Below are positions 1 through 7,950 of a DNA stretch of 54,647 bases, one piece after another. Position numbers and translations under genes: made by a program. The stretch spans positions 1-54,647 of the forward strand of contig JAJZBV010000020.1 of assembly GCA_021851785.1 (NCBI GenBank). The letters run 5' to 3'. The notes below the pieces were generated by a model, which saw nothing but the letters and a program-made list of their open reading frames with translations, ran no database searches and had not been told where the DNA came from. The number at the start of each line of letters is the position of its first letter. The stretch's first letter is position 1. This DNA comes from Pseudomonadota bacterium (GTDB taxonomy: Bacteria; Pseudomonadota; Alphaproteobacteria; Acetobacterales; Acetobacteraceae).

Positions 1-156
1 CTCGGTGGCTGGAATTGCCACTACAAGCCACAGGGACCAAAAACCATGCGAGCCGGATGGGCACGGTTCGCCTCAATGGCCGCAGGCTTCGTCCTCGCTA
101 CCCAGGCAAATGCGTGAATCCCGTAGGGCGTAATCCCCGATCACAACGCACGGTCA
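1..156. other. Gene-free left edge, unrecognised
   Basis: No gene can be supported in this stretch, which together with the remnant that follows makes a gene-poor first 398 bases. One open frame enters from the left edge and stops at 115-117. From an internal ATG at 46 it would give 23 residues ending in an Ala-rich, AxA-like tail that superficially resembles a signal peptide. I do not recognise it, and it may be the tail of a longer gene or mobile element outside the window. Confidence 0.3.
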
Positions 157-349
157 CCCGAAAACCGTAGGGGGTGGGTAATTGCTGGCGAGGCGCAAAA
201 TGAAGCAGACGGCGGCCTGTTCGCGACAAGCCCGATGTGCGAGGGGCGGCGTCGGCGCGGTGGTGGTGCCGGTCGATCTCTGGGCCGCCGGCTGCCCGCC
301 AACGCCGCGCGATTTGCTCAAGGGGCTGCTGATGCTTCTGCCGCCATAG
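157..349 (+). pseudogene. Remnant of NuoB/HycG-like (NADH dehydrogenase or hydrogenase small subunit) C-terminus
   Basis: A clean reading of 251-349 gives a peptide containing VVVPVDLWAAGCPPTP and then RDLLKGLLMLLPP before a TAG at 347-349. The PVD-x4-GCPP-x-P motif followed by a short helix is the diagnostic C-terminus of NuoB and of the small subunits of group 4 NiFe hydrogenases, where the Cys binds cluster N2. Just upstream, in another frame, DGGLFATSP (near 207-233) matches the segment that normally precedes it, and VGNC (near 171-182) in a third frame matches the preceding Cys motif. At least two frameshifts therefore separate recognisable pieces. I see no start codon or upstream body, so this is a decayed fragment. 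The family call is from motif memory; the exact subunit is undecided. Confidence 0.5.
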
Positions 350-398
350 GCGAGGGTTTCGCCGCGATGGCAGGATGCAGCACCCTGCTCTCCGGGCA

Positions 399-1130
399 TC
401 AGGTCTCGACCCCGACGGCGAGGAAGCGCTGGCGGGCGGCGTCGTCGGCGGCGAGGGCGGCGAGGCTTCCGGCCCACACCGCCGAGCCTTTTTCGATCAC
501 CACCGCGCGATCGCCGAGGCGCTCGGCGAAATGCAGATTCTGCTCGGCGAGCACGATCCCGACCCCCTCCGCCTTCAGCGCGAGAATGGCCGCCGCCATG
601 TGTTCGACGATCAGCGGCGAGAGCCCCTCGCTCGGCTCATCGAGCAGGACCAGGCGCGGATTGCCCATCAGCGTGCGGGCGATGGCGAGCATCTGCTGCT
701 CGCCGCCGCTCATCTGCCCGGCCGCGCGGTCGCGGGCGGCGGCGAGATTGGGGAATAGCGTGTAAAGCCGCGCCGGGGTCCATGGCGCGAGCCCCGGGCG
801 CGGCGCCTGACGGCCGATATCGAGGTTTTCGGCGACCGAAAGCCCGGCGAAGACGCGCCGCTCCTCGGGCACATAGCCGAGGCCGAGGCGGGCGATCCGG
901 TGCGGCTCGGCGCCGGTGATGTCGGTGCCGGCGAAAGTGATCCGCCCTTGCGCCGGGCGCAGCAGGCCGATCAGCGATTTCATCGTCGTGCTTTTGCCGG
1001 CGCCGTTGCGTCCAAGCAGCACCACCACCTCGCCGGCGCCGCAGGTGAAGGCAATCCCGTGCAGAATCTGCGCCCGGCCGTAGAAAGTGGCCAGATCCTC
1101 GACCGCGAGCAGCGCCGTCTCCGCCGTCAT
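399..1130 (-). CDS. livF: Branched-chain-amino-acid-type ABC transporter ATP-binding protein LivF
   Basis: This 243-residue cytoplasmic ATPase is half of the engine of a Liv/HAAT-type importer. Walker A is GRNGAGKST (residues 40-48), the ABC signature is MSGGEQQ (140-146) and Walker B is RLVLLDEP (159-166), all intact. The length and the short helical domain fit LivF rather than the longer LivG. It is the last gene of the minus-strand nine-gene operon, starting 3 bases after the livG stop. Because it sits behind molybdenum hydroxylase and heterocycle-type catabolic genes, the substrate is more likely an aromatic or heterocyclic acid than a branched-chain amino acid; that is inference from neighbours. 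No terminator is evident in the remnant sequence downstream. Confidence 0.9.
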   Translation of the reverse strand: MTAETALLAVEDLATFYGRAQILHGIAFTCGAGEVVVLLGRNGAGKSTTMKSLIGLLRPAQGRITFAGTDITGAEPHRIARLGLGYVPEERRVFAGLSVAENLDIGRQAPRPGLAPWTPARLYTLFPNLAAARDRAAGQMSGGEQQMLAIARTLMGNPRLVLLDEPSEGLSPLIVEHMAAAILALKAEGVGIVLAEQNLHFAERLGDRAVVIEKGSAVWAGSLAALAADDAARQRFLAVGVET

Positions 1131-1133
1131 CCC

Positions 1134-1904
1134 TCAATGCCCGCCGCTGGTCGCGCCCGAGCCGAGATAGACCGCGCGCACCCGGGCATCGGCGCGGATC
1201 TCGGCGCCACTCCCCTCCGCGATCAGCCGGCCGCGATCGAGCACCAGGATGCGGTCGGCGACGCCGAACACCACGTCCATGTCATGCTCGGTGAACAGAA
1301 CCGCGATCGCGCGCTCGGCGGCGAGGCGGCGGGCGAGCGCCATCAGCCCGCCGCGCTCGGCCGGCGCCATCCCGGCGGTGGGCTCGTCCATCAGCAGGAG
1401 ACGCGGCGCGTGGGCGAGCGCGATCGCGAGTTCGAGGCGCTTCAAATCACCATAGGCGAGTTCGCCGGTGGCGCGCCCGGCCTGATCGCGCATGCCGACC
1501 GGATCGAGCAGGACGTCGGCCTCGGCGGCGAAATACTGCCGCGCCGGGCGGCGGAAGCGCCAGACCCGGCGATGATGCGAGATCAGCGCCATTTGCACGT
1601 TTTCGCGGACAGTCATCGAGGCGAAGGTCGCGGTGATCTGAAACGTCCGCCCGACGCCGCGGCGCCAGATGGCCCGCGGCGAGAGGCCGGTGACGACCTC
1701 GCCATCGAGAAAAACCGCGCCGCGATCAGGGCGGATCTGGCCGCTCAGCAGGTTGAAGCAGGTCGATTTGCCGGCGCCGTTGGGCCCGATCAGGGCCAGC
1801 ATCTCGCCGCGCGCCACCGCGAAGCTCACCTCCCGCACCGCCGCCACGCCGCCGAAGCTCTTGGCGAGGCCCGCGACCGCGAGCACCGGCCCCAATGGCT
1901 TCAT
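1134..1904 (-). CDS. livG: Branched-chain-amino-acid-type ABC transporter ATP-binding protein LivG
   Basis: This 256-residue partner ATPase of the same importer has Walker A GPNGAGKST (40-48), the LivG-style variant signature LAYGD (149-153) instead of LSGGQ, and Walker B LLLMDEPTAG (169-178). The first 20 residues carry the typical KSFGG ring-stacking segment. The start at 1904 is forced: the three in-frame-looking ATGs upstream (1915, 1926, 1937) each run into TGA after four codons. These micro-ORFs arise from a fourfold 11-bp tandem repeat spanning the junction with the permease gene (see the repeat entry). The stop lies 3 bases before livF. Function is confident at family level; substrate unknown. 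Confidence 0.9.
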   Translation of the reverse strand: MKPLGPVLAVAGLAKSFGGVAAVREVSFAVARGEMLALIGPNGAGKSTCFNLLSGQIRPDRGAVFLDGEVVTGLSPRAIWRRGVGRTFQITATFASMTVRENVQMALISHHRRVWRFRRPARQYFAAEADVLLDPVGMRDQAGRATGELAYGDLKRLELAIALAHAPRLLLMDEPTAGMAPAERGGLMALARRLAAERAIAVLFTEHDMDVVFGVADRILVLDRGRLIAEGSGAEIRADARVRAVYLGSGATSGGH

Positions 1905-1940
1905 GTTGGCTTCATGTTGGCTTCATGCTGGCTTCATGCT
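1897..1940 (-). repeat. Four 11-bp tandem repeats at the livHM-livG junction
   Basis: On the plus strand the unit is ggcttcatgtt (two copies) followed by ggcttcatgct (two copies), occupying 1897-1907, 1908-1918, 1919-1929 and 1930-1940. On the transcribed strand each unit supplies ATGAAGCC. The permease stop TGA (1936-1934) overlaps the first ATG (1937). That ATG reads M-K-P-A and stops at a TGA overlapping the ATG at 1926. The ATG at 1926 reads M-K-P-T and stops overlapping 1915, and 1915 reads M-K-P-T and stops overlapping the true livG ATG at 1904. The result is an unbroken chain of ATGA stop/restart sites. Confidence 0.9.
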
Positions 1941-3784
1941 GGGCGGACCCTTTGCCAGAGTTTCAGCGCCCCGCCGGCGATGCCCTCCGGGGCCGCGAGC
2001 ACGAGCACGATGATCGCCGCCCCCAAGACCAGCCGCCAGAGGCTGGTCGCGCTCAGCAGCACGTCATAGAGCCCGGTATAGGCGAGCGCGCCGACGATCG
2101 GCCCGCTCATCGTCGCGACCCCGCCGAGGAGGACCATGAGCAGCGCATCGACCGAGTGGCCGAGGCTGATATAGGTCGGGAAAACGCTGCCCTTGGCATA
2201 GGCGTAAAGCCCGCCGGCGAGCCCCGCTTGCGCGCCGGAGAGCGCGAAGGCGGCGAGCTGGATAGCGGTCACGGGCAGGCCAATCGCCTCGGCCCGCCGC
2301 CGGGAATCGCGCGCCCCGCGCAGCGCGTGGCCGAACGGGGCGGCGAGGATCACGCGCAGGCCGAGCGTGCCGGCAACCGCAAGGGCCAGCGCGAGCCAGT
2401 AGAACCCGCGCGGTCCCGCCGCCCACCGCGCCGGCCAGACCCCGAGGATGCCATTATCGCCGCCGGTGAGATCGACCCATTGAAACGCGATCGCCCAGAC
2501 GATTTGCGCGAAGGCGAGGGTCAGCATGGCGAGATAGACGCCCGAGAGACGGACGACGAAGGCGCCGAAGAGGGCCGCCGTCGCGCCCGCCGCGAGCGGC
2601 GCGAGCAAAAGCCCGAGCGGCATCGGTGCCGCGAGCAGATGGACCGCGAAGGCGCTGGCATAGGCGCCGATGCCGAACCAGGCGGCGTGGCCGAAACTCG
2701 CCATGCCGCCCGGCCCCATCATGAAATGGAGGCTGGCCGCGAACAGCATGGCGATCAGCATCTCGGTCCCGACGGCGAGCGCGTAGGGGCCGAGAAAAAG
2801 CGGCGCCAAGGCGGCGAGCACGAGGACGGCGAGGCCGAACCGGCGGAGTACTGCCGGCGCCGGCCGCACCAGCGCCCGCGCCTCGCCGCCGCCGCCGTCC
2901 CGCCCCGGCGGCCGGCCGAGCAGGCCGTTCGGGCGCAGCACCAGCACCACCGCCATCACCACGAACACCAGCGCCAAGGTCGCGCGCGGCACCAGCATGA
3001 TGCCGAACGCCTGCAACAGCCCGATCAGCAGGCTCGCCAGGGCCGCGCCCGGGAGGCTCCCGAGGCCGCCGACCACGACGACGACGAAGGCATCGGTGAC
3101 CGTCGTCAGATCCATTCCGAGATTGGCCGAGGCGTCGGGCAGCATGAGCACGCCACCGAGACCGGCGAGCGCCGCGCCGAGCGCGAACACCGAGGTGAAC
3201 AACAGACGCTGATCGACGCCGAGCGCCGCCACCATCTCGCGATCCTCGGTCGCCGCGCGCACCAGCCGCCCCCAGCGGGTGCGCGTGAACAATAGCCAGA
3301 GCAGGAGAAAGACCAGCGGGAACAGCGCGATGACGACGAGGTCGAAGCGCGGGAAGCGCGCCCCGCCGAGGGTCACGAAAGCGCGCAGCCAGGGCGGCCG
3401 GCGGAGCGCGAGATCCTCGACCCCCCACAGCCACTGCACAATGTCCTGGGCCATCAGGACGACGCCGAAGGTCGCGAGAAGCTGGAACAATTCCGGCGCG
3501 CGATAGACCCGGCGCAGGAGGCCGATCTCGAGCCCGGCGCCGATCACCGCCAGAATGGCCATCGTCGCCAGCGCGCCGAGCGCGAAACCGAGTGGGGTCG
3601 GCGGCAAGCGGCTGATCAGGCTCCAGCCGCAATAGGCGCCGAGCATGGTGAGGCTGCCATGGGCGAAATTCACCACCCGGGTCACGCCGAAAATCACCGT
3701 GAGCCCGGAGGCGACGAAGAACAGCCCCGCCGCGTCGGCGAGCCCGGTCAGCAGCGGGATGAGGATCTGGCCCGTCCCCGCCAT
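1934..3784 (-). CDS. Fused LivH-LivM ABC transporter permease
   Basis: A single polypeptide of about 616 residues contains both membrane subunits of a Liv/HAAT importer. Residues 1-290 resemble LivH (start MAGTGQILIPLL, then FGVTRVVNFAHGSLTMLG) and residues from about 310 resemble LivM (GPGGMASFGHAAWFGIGAY, later LTGGDNGILGV). Many hydrophobic segments are visible in each half, with a short Gly/Arg-rich linker near 290-305. I chose the ATG at 3784, two bases after the binding-protein stop, because the upstream extension is Arg-rich, lies inside the previous gene and does not look like a permease. The gene ends in the tandem repeat at the livG start. In the window's second Liv system these permeases are separate genes. 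Confidence 0.88.
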   Translation of the reverse strand: MAGTGQILIPLLTGLADAAGLFFVASGLTVIFGVTRVVNFAHGSLTMLGAYCGWSLISRLPPTPLGFALGALATMAILAVIGAGLEIGLLRRVYRAPELFQLLATFGVVLMAQDIVQWLWGVEDLALRRPPWLRAFVTLGGARFPRFDLVVIALFPLVFLLLWLLFTRTRWGRLVRAATEDREMVAALGVDQRLLFTSVFALGAALAGLGGVLMLPDASANLGMDLTTVTDAFVVVVVGGLGSLPGAALASLLIGLLQAFGIMLVPRATLALVFVVMAVVLVLRPNGLLGRPPGRDGGGGEARALVRPAPAVLRRFGLAVLVLAALAPLFLGPYALAVGTEMLIAMLFAASLHFMMGPGGMASFGHAAWFGIGAYASAFAVHLLAAPMPLGLLLAPLAAGATAALFGAFVVRLSGVYLAMLTLAFAQIVWAIAFQWVDLTGGDNGILGVWPARWAAGPRGFYWLALALAVAGTLGLRVILAAPFGHALRGARDSRRRAEAIGLPVTAIQLAAFALSGAQAGLAGGLYAYAKGSVFPTYISLGHSVDALLMVLLGGVATMSGPIVGALAYTGLYDVLLSATSLWRLVLGAAIIVLVLAAPEGIAGGALKLWQRVRPA

Positions 3785-3786
3785 CG

Positions 3787-5007
3787 TCAGCCGGCGCCGG
3801 GGCGGAGCTTGCGCACCTCCGCGTCCGGCGGCATGACCGCGGCGCCATCGACATAGCGCCAATCGACCATCACCCCCTTGCCGTCCCGGAGCGCGGTCTT
3901 GCCGAGGAAGGTGCCGAGCGTCGATTGGTGATCGAGGGGGCGAAACAGCGCCTGGCCGAAGGGCGTCTCGAACGCGGCGCCGGCGAACCCGCCGGCGAGC
4001 TGGTCCGGCGTCATCCCGCCGGCGCGGCTGAGGCCGGCGGCGATCGCCTGGATCAGCGAATAGCCGACCACCGAGCCCATGCGCGGATAATCGTTGAACT
4101 TCTTCTGATAGGCATCGCGGAACGCGACATGCGCCGGGGTATCAAGGCTCGCCCAGGGGTAGCCGGTGACGATCCAGCCGGGTGGTGTCTCATCGCCGAG
4201 CGGGTCGAGATATTCCGGCTCGCCGGTGAGCAGCGAGACCACCGAACGCCCCTCGAACAGGCCACGGGTGTTGCCCTGGCGGACGAAATTGGTGAGATCG
4301 GGGCCGAAGGTGACGTTGTAGATGGCGTCCGGCTTGGCGCTCGCCAGCGCCTCGGCGACCGCGCCGGCATCGATATGGCCGAGCGCCGGCCATTGCGCGG
4401 CGACGAACTCGACATCCGGGCGGCGGGCCTTGAGCAGCTCGGAGAACCATTTCACCGCCGATTGGCCGTATTCGTAATTGGGCGCGACGCTGACCCAGCG
4501 CTTGGCCGGCAGTTTCGCCGCTTCCTCGACCAGGATCGCCGCCTGGACATAGGTCGAGGGGCGGAGGCGAAAGCAGAATTTCTGCCCCTTCTGCCACACC
4601 AGGGCATCGGTCAGCGGCTCGCCGGCGATGTAGATCACCTGCTTCTGGGCCGAGAAATCCGAAAGCGCGAGGCCGACATTGGAGAGAAAGCCGCCGGCGA
4701 GGAGATCGACCTTGTCGCTCTCCAGCAATTCGCCGGCGAGACGGACGGCGTCCTGGGGCTTGCCGGCGTCATCGCGCGAGATCACCTCGAGCGTCCGCCC
4801 GCGGACGCCGCCGGCGGCGTTGACGTGTTCGAGCGCCAGTTGCCAGCCATTGCGATAGGGGAGGGTGAAAGCCGGGATGGCGCTGTAGGAATTGATCTCG
4901 CCGATGCGGATTGGCGCGCTGGTATCGGCGCGGGCGAGCCTGGGTGCTGCGAGCGCCGCGGTGCCGGCGGCGAGCAGCGCGCGCCGCGAGAGAGAGGTTT
5001 TGTTCAT
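3787..5007 (-). CDS. Periplasmic substrate-binding protein of Liv-type ABC transporter
   Basis: This 406-residue protein belongs to the Leu/Ile/Val-binding (Peripla_BP_6) family. The N-terminus has a twin-arginine-like SRRALLAAG segment followed by an Ala-rich stretch and a probable cleavage site near ARADT, so Tat export is possible. The mature part opens with IRIGEINSYSAIPAFTLPYRNG and later shows VNAAGGVRGRTLEV, the classic family signature. The ATG at 5007 overlaps the TGA of the DUF1185 gene (ATGA at 5004-5007). It is followed by the fused permease two bases after its stop. Binding-protein genes usually set importer specificity, so this is the gene to test against heterocycles; its ligand cannot be read from the sequence. 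Confidence 0.88.
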   Translation of the reverse strand: MNKTSLSRRALLAAGTAALAAPRLARADTSAPIRIGEINSYSAIPAFTLPYRNGWQLALEHVNAAGGVRGRTLEVISRDDAGKPQDAVRLAGELLESDKVDLLAGGFLSNVGLALSDFSAQKQVIYIAGEPLTDALVWQKGQKFCFRLRPSTYVQAAILVEEAAKLPAKRWVSVAPNYEYGQSAVKWFSELLKARRPDVEFVAAQWPALGHIDAGAVAEALASAKPDAIYNVTFGPDLTNFVRQGNTRGLFEGRSVVSLLTGEPEYLDPLGDETPPGWIVTGYPWASLDTPAHVAFRDAYQKKFNDYPRMGSVVGYSLIQAIAAGLSRAGGMTPDQLAGGFAGAAFETPFGQALFRPLDHQSTLGTFLGKTALRDGKGVMVDWRYVDGAAVMPPDAEVRKLRPGAG

Positions 5008-5579
5008 CGCAATCCGTCCTTGCCTTCGATCTCGTTGACCTGAAGCCCGCCGATGCGTGGCAGCGGCCGGCCACTATCCGTCACTACCACGACGACGACG
5101 ATCTCGTCGCGCCGCGGCGCGTCGGGAACGCGCACCTCCATCGCATCGAAATGGCTGCGCACGAAGGCCGCGTCCTTGTGGCCGAGCGGCACGTCGATCG
5201 CGGTGCCCATGCCGCCGCGTTTTTTTGCGCTGGGGACGAGGGCGGCGCCCTTTTCCACCGCCCGCCGCAGCGGCGCGCCGAGTTTCGGGTGGAGGATGGC
5301 GGCGGCGTGTTCGAGTTCGCCGTCCTCCCCGACGATCGCCGCCTTGCCGTAGCTTTCGGCGGCGCCCGGCGCGATGCCGAGGGCGCGGACGGCGCGCTCG
5401 CCGAGCAGGCCGCCGAGCATCTCCCCAGCGGCGATCAATTCGCCGAGATCGGCGGCATGGCGCCCGGCGAAGGGATTGGCGATCACCGCGACCGCGGCGG
5501 CCTTGCGGGTCGGCGGCTTGATGTCGTGATTGGCTTCGCGATGCGTCTCCTCGACGATGGTCAAGAGCTTGCGGATCAT
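5004..5579 (-). CDS. DUF1185 / 'amino acid synthesis' family protein (PF06684)
   Basis: A 191-residue cytoplasmic protein without signal peptide or membrane segment. It matches the DUF1185 family: KAAAVAVIANPFAGRHAADL near residues 27-46 and a Gly-rich GGMGTAIDVPLGHKDAAFVRSH segment (about 120-141) are typical. The family's biochemical role is unknown. Structures of members were reported to show a variation of the Bacillus chorismate mutase fold, and the name suggests amino-acid metabolism without proof. Here it is translationally coupled on both sides (ATGA at 5576-5579 and 5004-5007) inside an operon of molybdenum hydroxylase, a ring-reductase-like protein and an importer. A role in ring opening or in a small-molecule hydrolysis step is my inference from context only. 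Confidence 0.8.
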   Translation of the reverse strand: MIRKLLTIVEETHREANHDIKPPTRKAAAVAVIANPFAGRHAADLGELIAAGEMLGGLLGERAVRALGIAPGAAESYGKAAIVGEDGELEHAAAILHPKLGAPLRRAVEKGAALVPSAKKRGGMGTAIDVPLGHKDAAFVRSHFDAMEVRVPDAPRRDEIVVVVVVTDSGRPLPRIGGLQVNEIEGKDGLR

Positions 5580-6451
5580 GCGACCTCCAGGAAGGGAACG
5601 GCGTCGGAGCGGGCGGGCGGGACGGTCGCGATCATGCCGCGGAGCGAGAGCACCGCGCCCGCGATCAGCCCGGCGCGGCGGAGAGCATCGGCGAAGCGCC
5701 GCCCGGCGTCCAGCGCCGCCGCGATCTCCGCCGGCGTGAGATCGCCGAGCGCCGAGGTCACCAGGCGGTCGCCGAGATCGCTCGCGGCATCGATCTCGCG
5801 CGCCGGGCGGCGGCGGATGGCGGGGTGGTCGGGGAGATCGACTTCGTTTCCGATCATCGTCGCCGCCGCGTCCGCCGCCGCGGCATCGCGCGCCAGCACG
5901 CTGACCGCATCGGCGATGCCGAAGGAGAAGCTTTTGCCGCCCGCGCCCTTGCCCGCCCGCCCCGAGGTCGCAAGGCCGCGCGCGGCGAGGCCGGCATCGA
6001 GCAGAAAGACACCAGCGAGCGCCGGCGCCGCGAGATCGGCGACCAGCCCGGCCCGCAAGCGCTCGCCGGGGGCGAGAAAAAAGGCGATGTCGCCGCCATT
6101 ATTGACGAAAGCGCGCCGGAGATCGCGCCCCTCGGTCATCGCCACGAGCACCGCATCGGCGACCGCCCCGGCAACCGCGGCCATCGGGGTGATGAAGCGC
6201 GCGGCGAAAGGGAGGGTTGCGGCATGCATCGCCCGCGCGATCGCGCCCGTGGGCGGCGGGCTCGGCAGCGGCGCGCGGAGATGCGGCAATTCCGCGCAGA
6301 GGGAAGGGAGAATGGCCGGAAACGCCGCTTGCGCCTGCGCATAGGCGCGGGCAACCTCATCGGCGTCGCCCTCGGCGCGGCACAGGCAATCGATCGGCCC
6401 ATGCTGCAAATGCAGCCGTCCATCCGGCAGACGCACCGCGTGATGGCTCAT
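5576..6451 (-). CDS. UPF0280 family protein (ApbE-like fold)
   Basis: This 291-residue protein starts MSHHAVRLPDGRLHLQHGPID, with its ATG at 6451 overlapping the upstream stop as ATGA. I rejected a longer reading that extends to 6916 because it lies inside the preceding gene. It carries the VNNGGDIAFFL segment (near residue 115) and the later GKSFSFGIADAVSVLA segment of the UPF0280 family, which is related by fold to the FMN transferase ApbE. The Asn-Gly-Gly-Asp motif corresponds to a nucleotide- or metal-binding loop in ApbE. No function has been shown for UPF0280. In this operon it might modify or deliver a flavin, or be a catabolic enzyme. The end overlaps the start of the DUF1185 gene. 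Confidence 0.82.
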   Translation of the reverse strand: MSHHAVRLPDGRLHLQHGPIDCLCRAEGDADEVARAYAQAQAAFPAILPSLCAELPHLRAPLPSPPPTGAIARAMHAATLPFAARFITPMAAVAGAVADAVLVAMTEGRDLRRAFVNNGGDIAFFLAPGERLRAGLVADLAAPALAGVFLLDAGLAARGLATSGRAGKGAGGKSFSFGIADAVSVLARDAAAADAAATMIGNEVDLPDHPAIRRRPAREIDAASDLGDRLVTSALGDLTPAEIAAALDAGRRFADALRRAGLIAGAVLSLRGMIATVPPARSDAVPFLEVA

Positions 6452-7950
6452 GGCCAGGGCCACCCGACGCCGGCCGGCGGCGCGATCAGGCGTGGCCGCG
6501 CCGTCTCCAGCACCTCGGCGAGGGGGCGGATGCGCGCCATATGGCCGCCGATCGCGGCGTAGAGCGCGCGCGGCAGGGTGAATTCGATCGGCGCCACCAG
6601 CGCCGGGGTCGGCACCGCGCCGAAGGCGCCGGCGGGGAGAAGCGTGACATCGACCATGTAGGTGATGCCGCCGCCCGGCCACAGCATCACCGGCGCGCCG
6701 CCGGCGGTGACGCGGGTTTCGCCGCGATGGATGCTTTCTGTGAGCCGCACCGGATTTTCCGTCGCGCCGGCGCGGAGACTGCCGCCGGCGCCGGCCATGA
6801 ACAGCACCGAGCACAGCGCCGGCTCGCAGTTTTCGCCGATCCGGGCAACGATTTTGGCGACCGCTTCCGGCATCGGCGCGATTTGCGGGACGAGCGCCGG
6901 GTCGAGCACGAACCACGCCGCGTGCTCGCCGGTGGTGGAGACCATGAGCAGCCGGAGACCCGGCCAGGCGAGGCGCGGGTCGATGCGCTCGATGATCGCG
7001 AGCGGATCGACGACATCGGTGCCGCCCCAGGCGAGGCCAGGGGAGGCGACCTGGAAATACCGCCCCGGCGTCGAGCGCCGGCCGCGCACCCGGATGCCGG
7101 CCGGGCGCAGGCCGAGGAAGCGCCCCGCCTGATGCTCGGTCAGAACCCCGGTGATGTGGTCATCGACGACGATCACCTCATCGGCGAGCCCCTGCCATTG
7201 CTGGGCGAAAATGCCGATCGTCGCCGAGCCGCAGCCGACCCGCATCCGCTGCTCGCGGGCGCCGTCGATGATCGGCGCCGTCCCGGCCTTAACGGTGATC
7301 GCGGCACCGCCATCGATGGTGAGATCCCGCGCCTCGCCATTGGCGAGCGCGAGCAGGGTTTCGCACGTCACCACCCCCTCGCGCTTGCTGCCGCCGGTGA
7401 GATGCCGCACCCCGCCGAGCGAGAGCATCTGGCTGCCATATTCGGCGGTGGTGACATGGCCGATCATCTCGCCCGCGGCCCGCACCGGGGCGCATTCCGG
7501 GCCGAGATGGCGGTCGGTGTCGATTTTCACCTTGAGGCCGCAATAGGAGAAAATCCCCTCGCTCACCACCGTCACCATATCGACGCCGTCGATCTCGGCG
7601 CCGACGATGAAGGGCGCCGGCTTGTAGTCGGGATAGGTGGTGCCGGCGCCGATGGCGGTGACGAAAACCTCACGTGACGCAACGGGACGCGCGGCCAGCG
7701 GATCGCCGTCATAGCCGGCGCCGAGAAAGCGCACGCTCTCGGGGTTGCGCGCGAGAACCGTGAGCGGGTCCATGCGCGCAAGCCGCCCCTCGACATTGCC
7801 GTAGCGATCGCAGGCGCCGGTCTGGCCGGCGCGGATGCGGCAGAGCACCGGGCAGGCATCACAGGTGACGATGCCGGGATCGGTCTTGCCGGCCGCGGCG
7901 AGTGCCGAGGCAGCCGGCGCATCGGTGCTGGCGTGGGTGTGCGGGTTCAT
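6448..7950 (-). CDS. 6-hydroxynicotinate reductase-like iron-sulfur protein
   Basis: A 500-residue protein resembling the 6-hydroxynicotinate reductase (Hnr) of Eubacterium barkeri, which reduces the aromatic ring of 6-hydroxynicotinate with ferredoxin as donor. Near the N-terminus is a Cys cluster, C30-x2-C33-P-x2-C37 and C47-DRY, which fits a [4Fe-4S] site. The rest has the Gly-rich segments typical of the annotated family (for example WPGGGITYMVDVTLLPAGAFG near 425-445). There is no signal peptide. It follows the molybdenum hydroxylase directly (ATGA, 7947-7950), the same association as in nicotinate fermentation. The other E. barkeri pathway genes (enamidase, hydroxymethylglutarate and mutase steps) are absent, so the substrate may differ. 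Confidence 0.78.
   Translation of the reverse strand: MNPHTHASTDAPAASALAAAGKTDPGIVTCDACPVLCRIRAGQTGACDRYGNVEGRLARMDPLTVLARNPESVRFLGAGYDGDPLAARPVASREVFVTAIGAGTTYPDYKPAPFIVGAEIDGVDMVTVVSEGIFSYCGLKVKIDTDRHLGPECAPVRAAGEMIGHVTTAEYGSQMLSLGGVRHLTGGSKREGVVTCETLLALANGEARDLTIDGGAAITVKAGTAPIIDGAREQRMRVGCGSATIGIFAQQWQGLADEVIVVDDHITGVLTEHQAGRFLGLRPAGIRVRGRRSTPGRYFQVASPGLAWGGTDVVDPLAIIERIDPRLAWPGLRLLMVSTTGEHAAWFVLDPALVPQIAPMPEAVAKIVARIGENCEPALCSVLFMAGAGGSLRAGATENPVRLTESIHRGETRVTAGGAPVMLWPGGGITYMVDVTLLPAGAFGAVPTPALVAPIEFTLPRALYAAIGGHMARIRPLAEVLETARPRLIAPPAGVGWPWP

Noticed and set aside
46-117. 23-codon ORF resembling a signal peptide ending in AxA
   Set aside because: It stops directly after the putative cleavage site and has no ribosome site; likely coincidence or tail of something outside the window.
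1895-3295. Plus-strand 466-residue open frame across the liv permease
   Set aside because: Very Arg/Glu/His-rich shadow of the permease coding strand with no motif.
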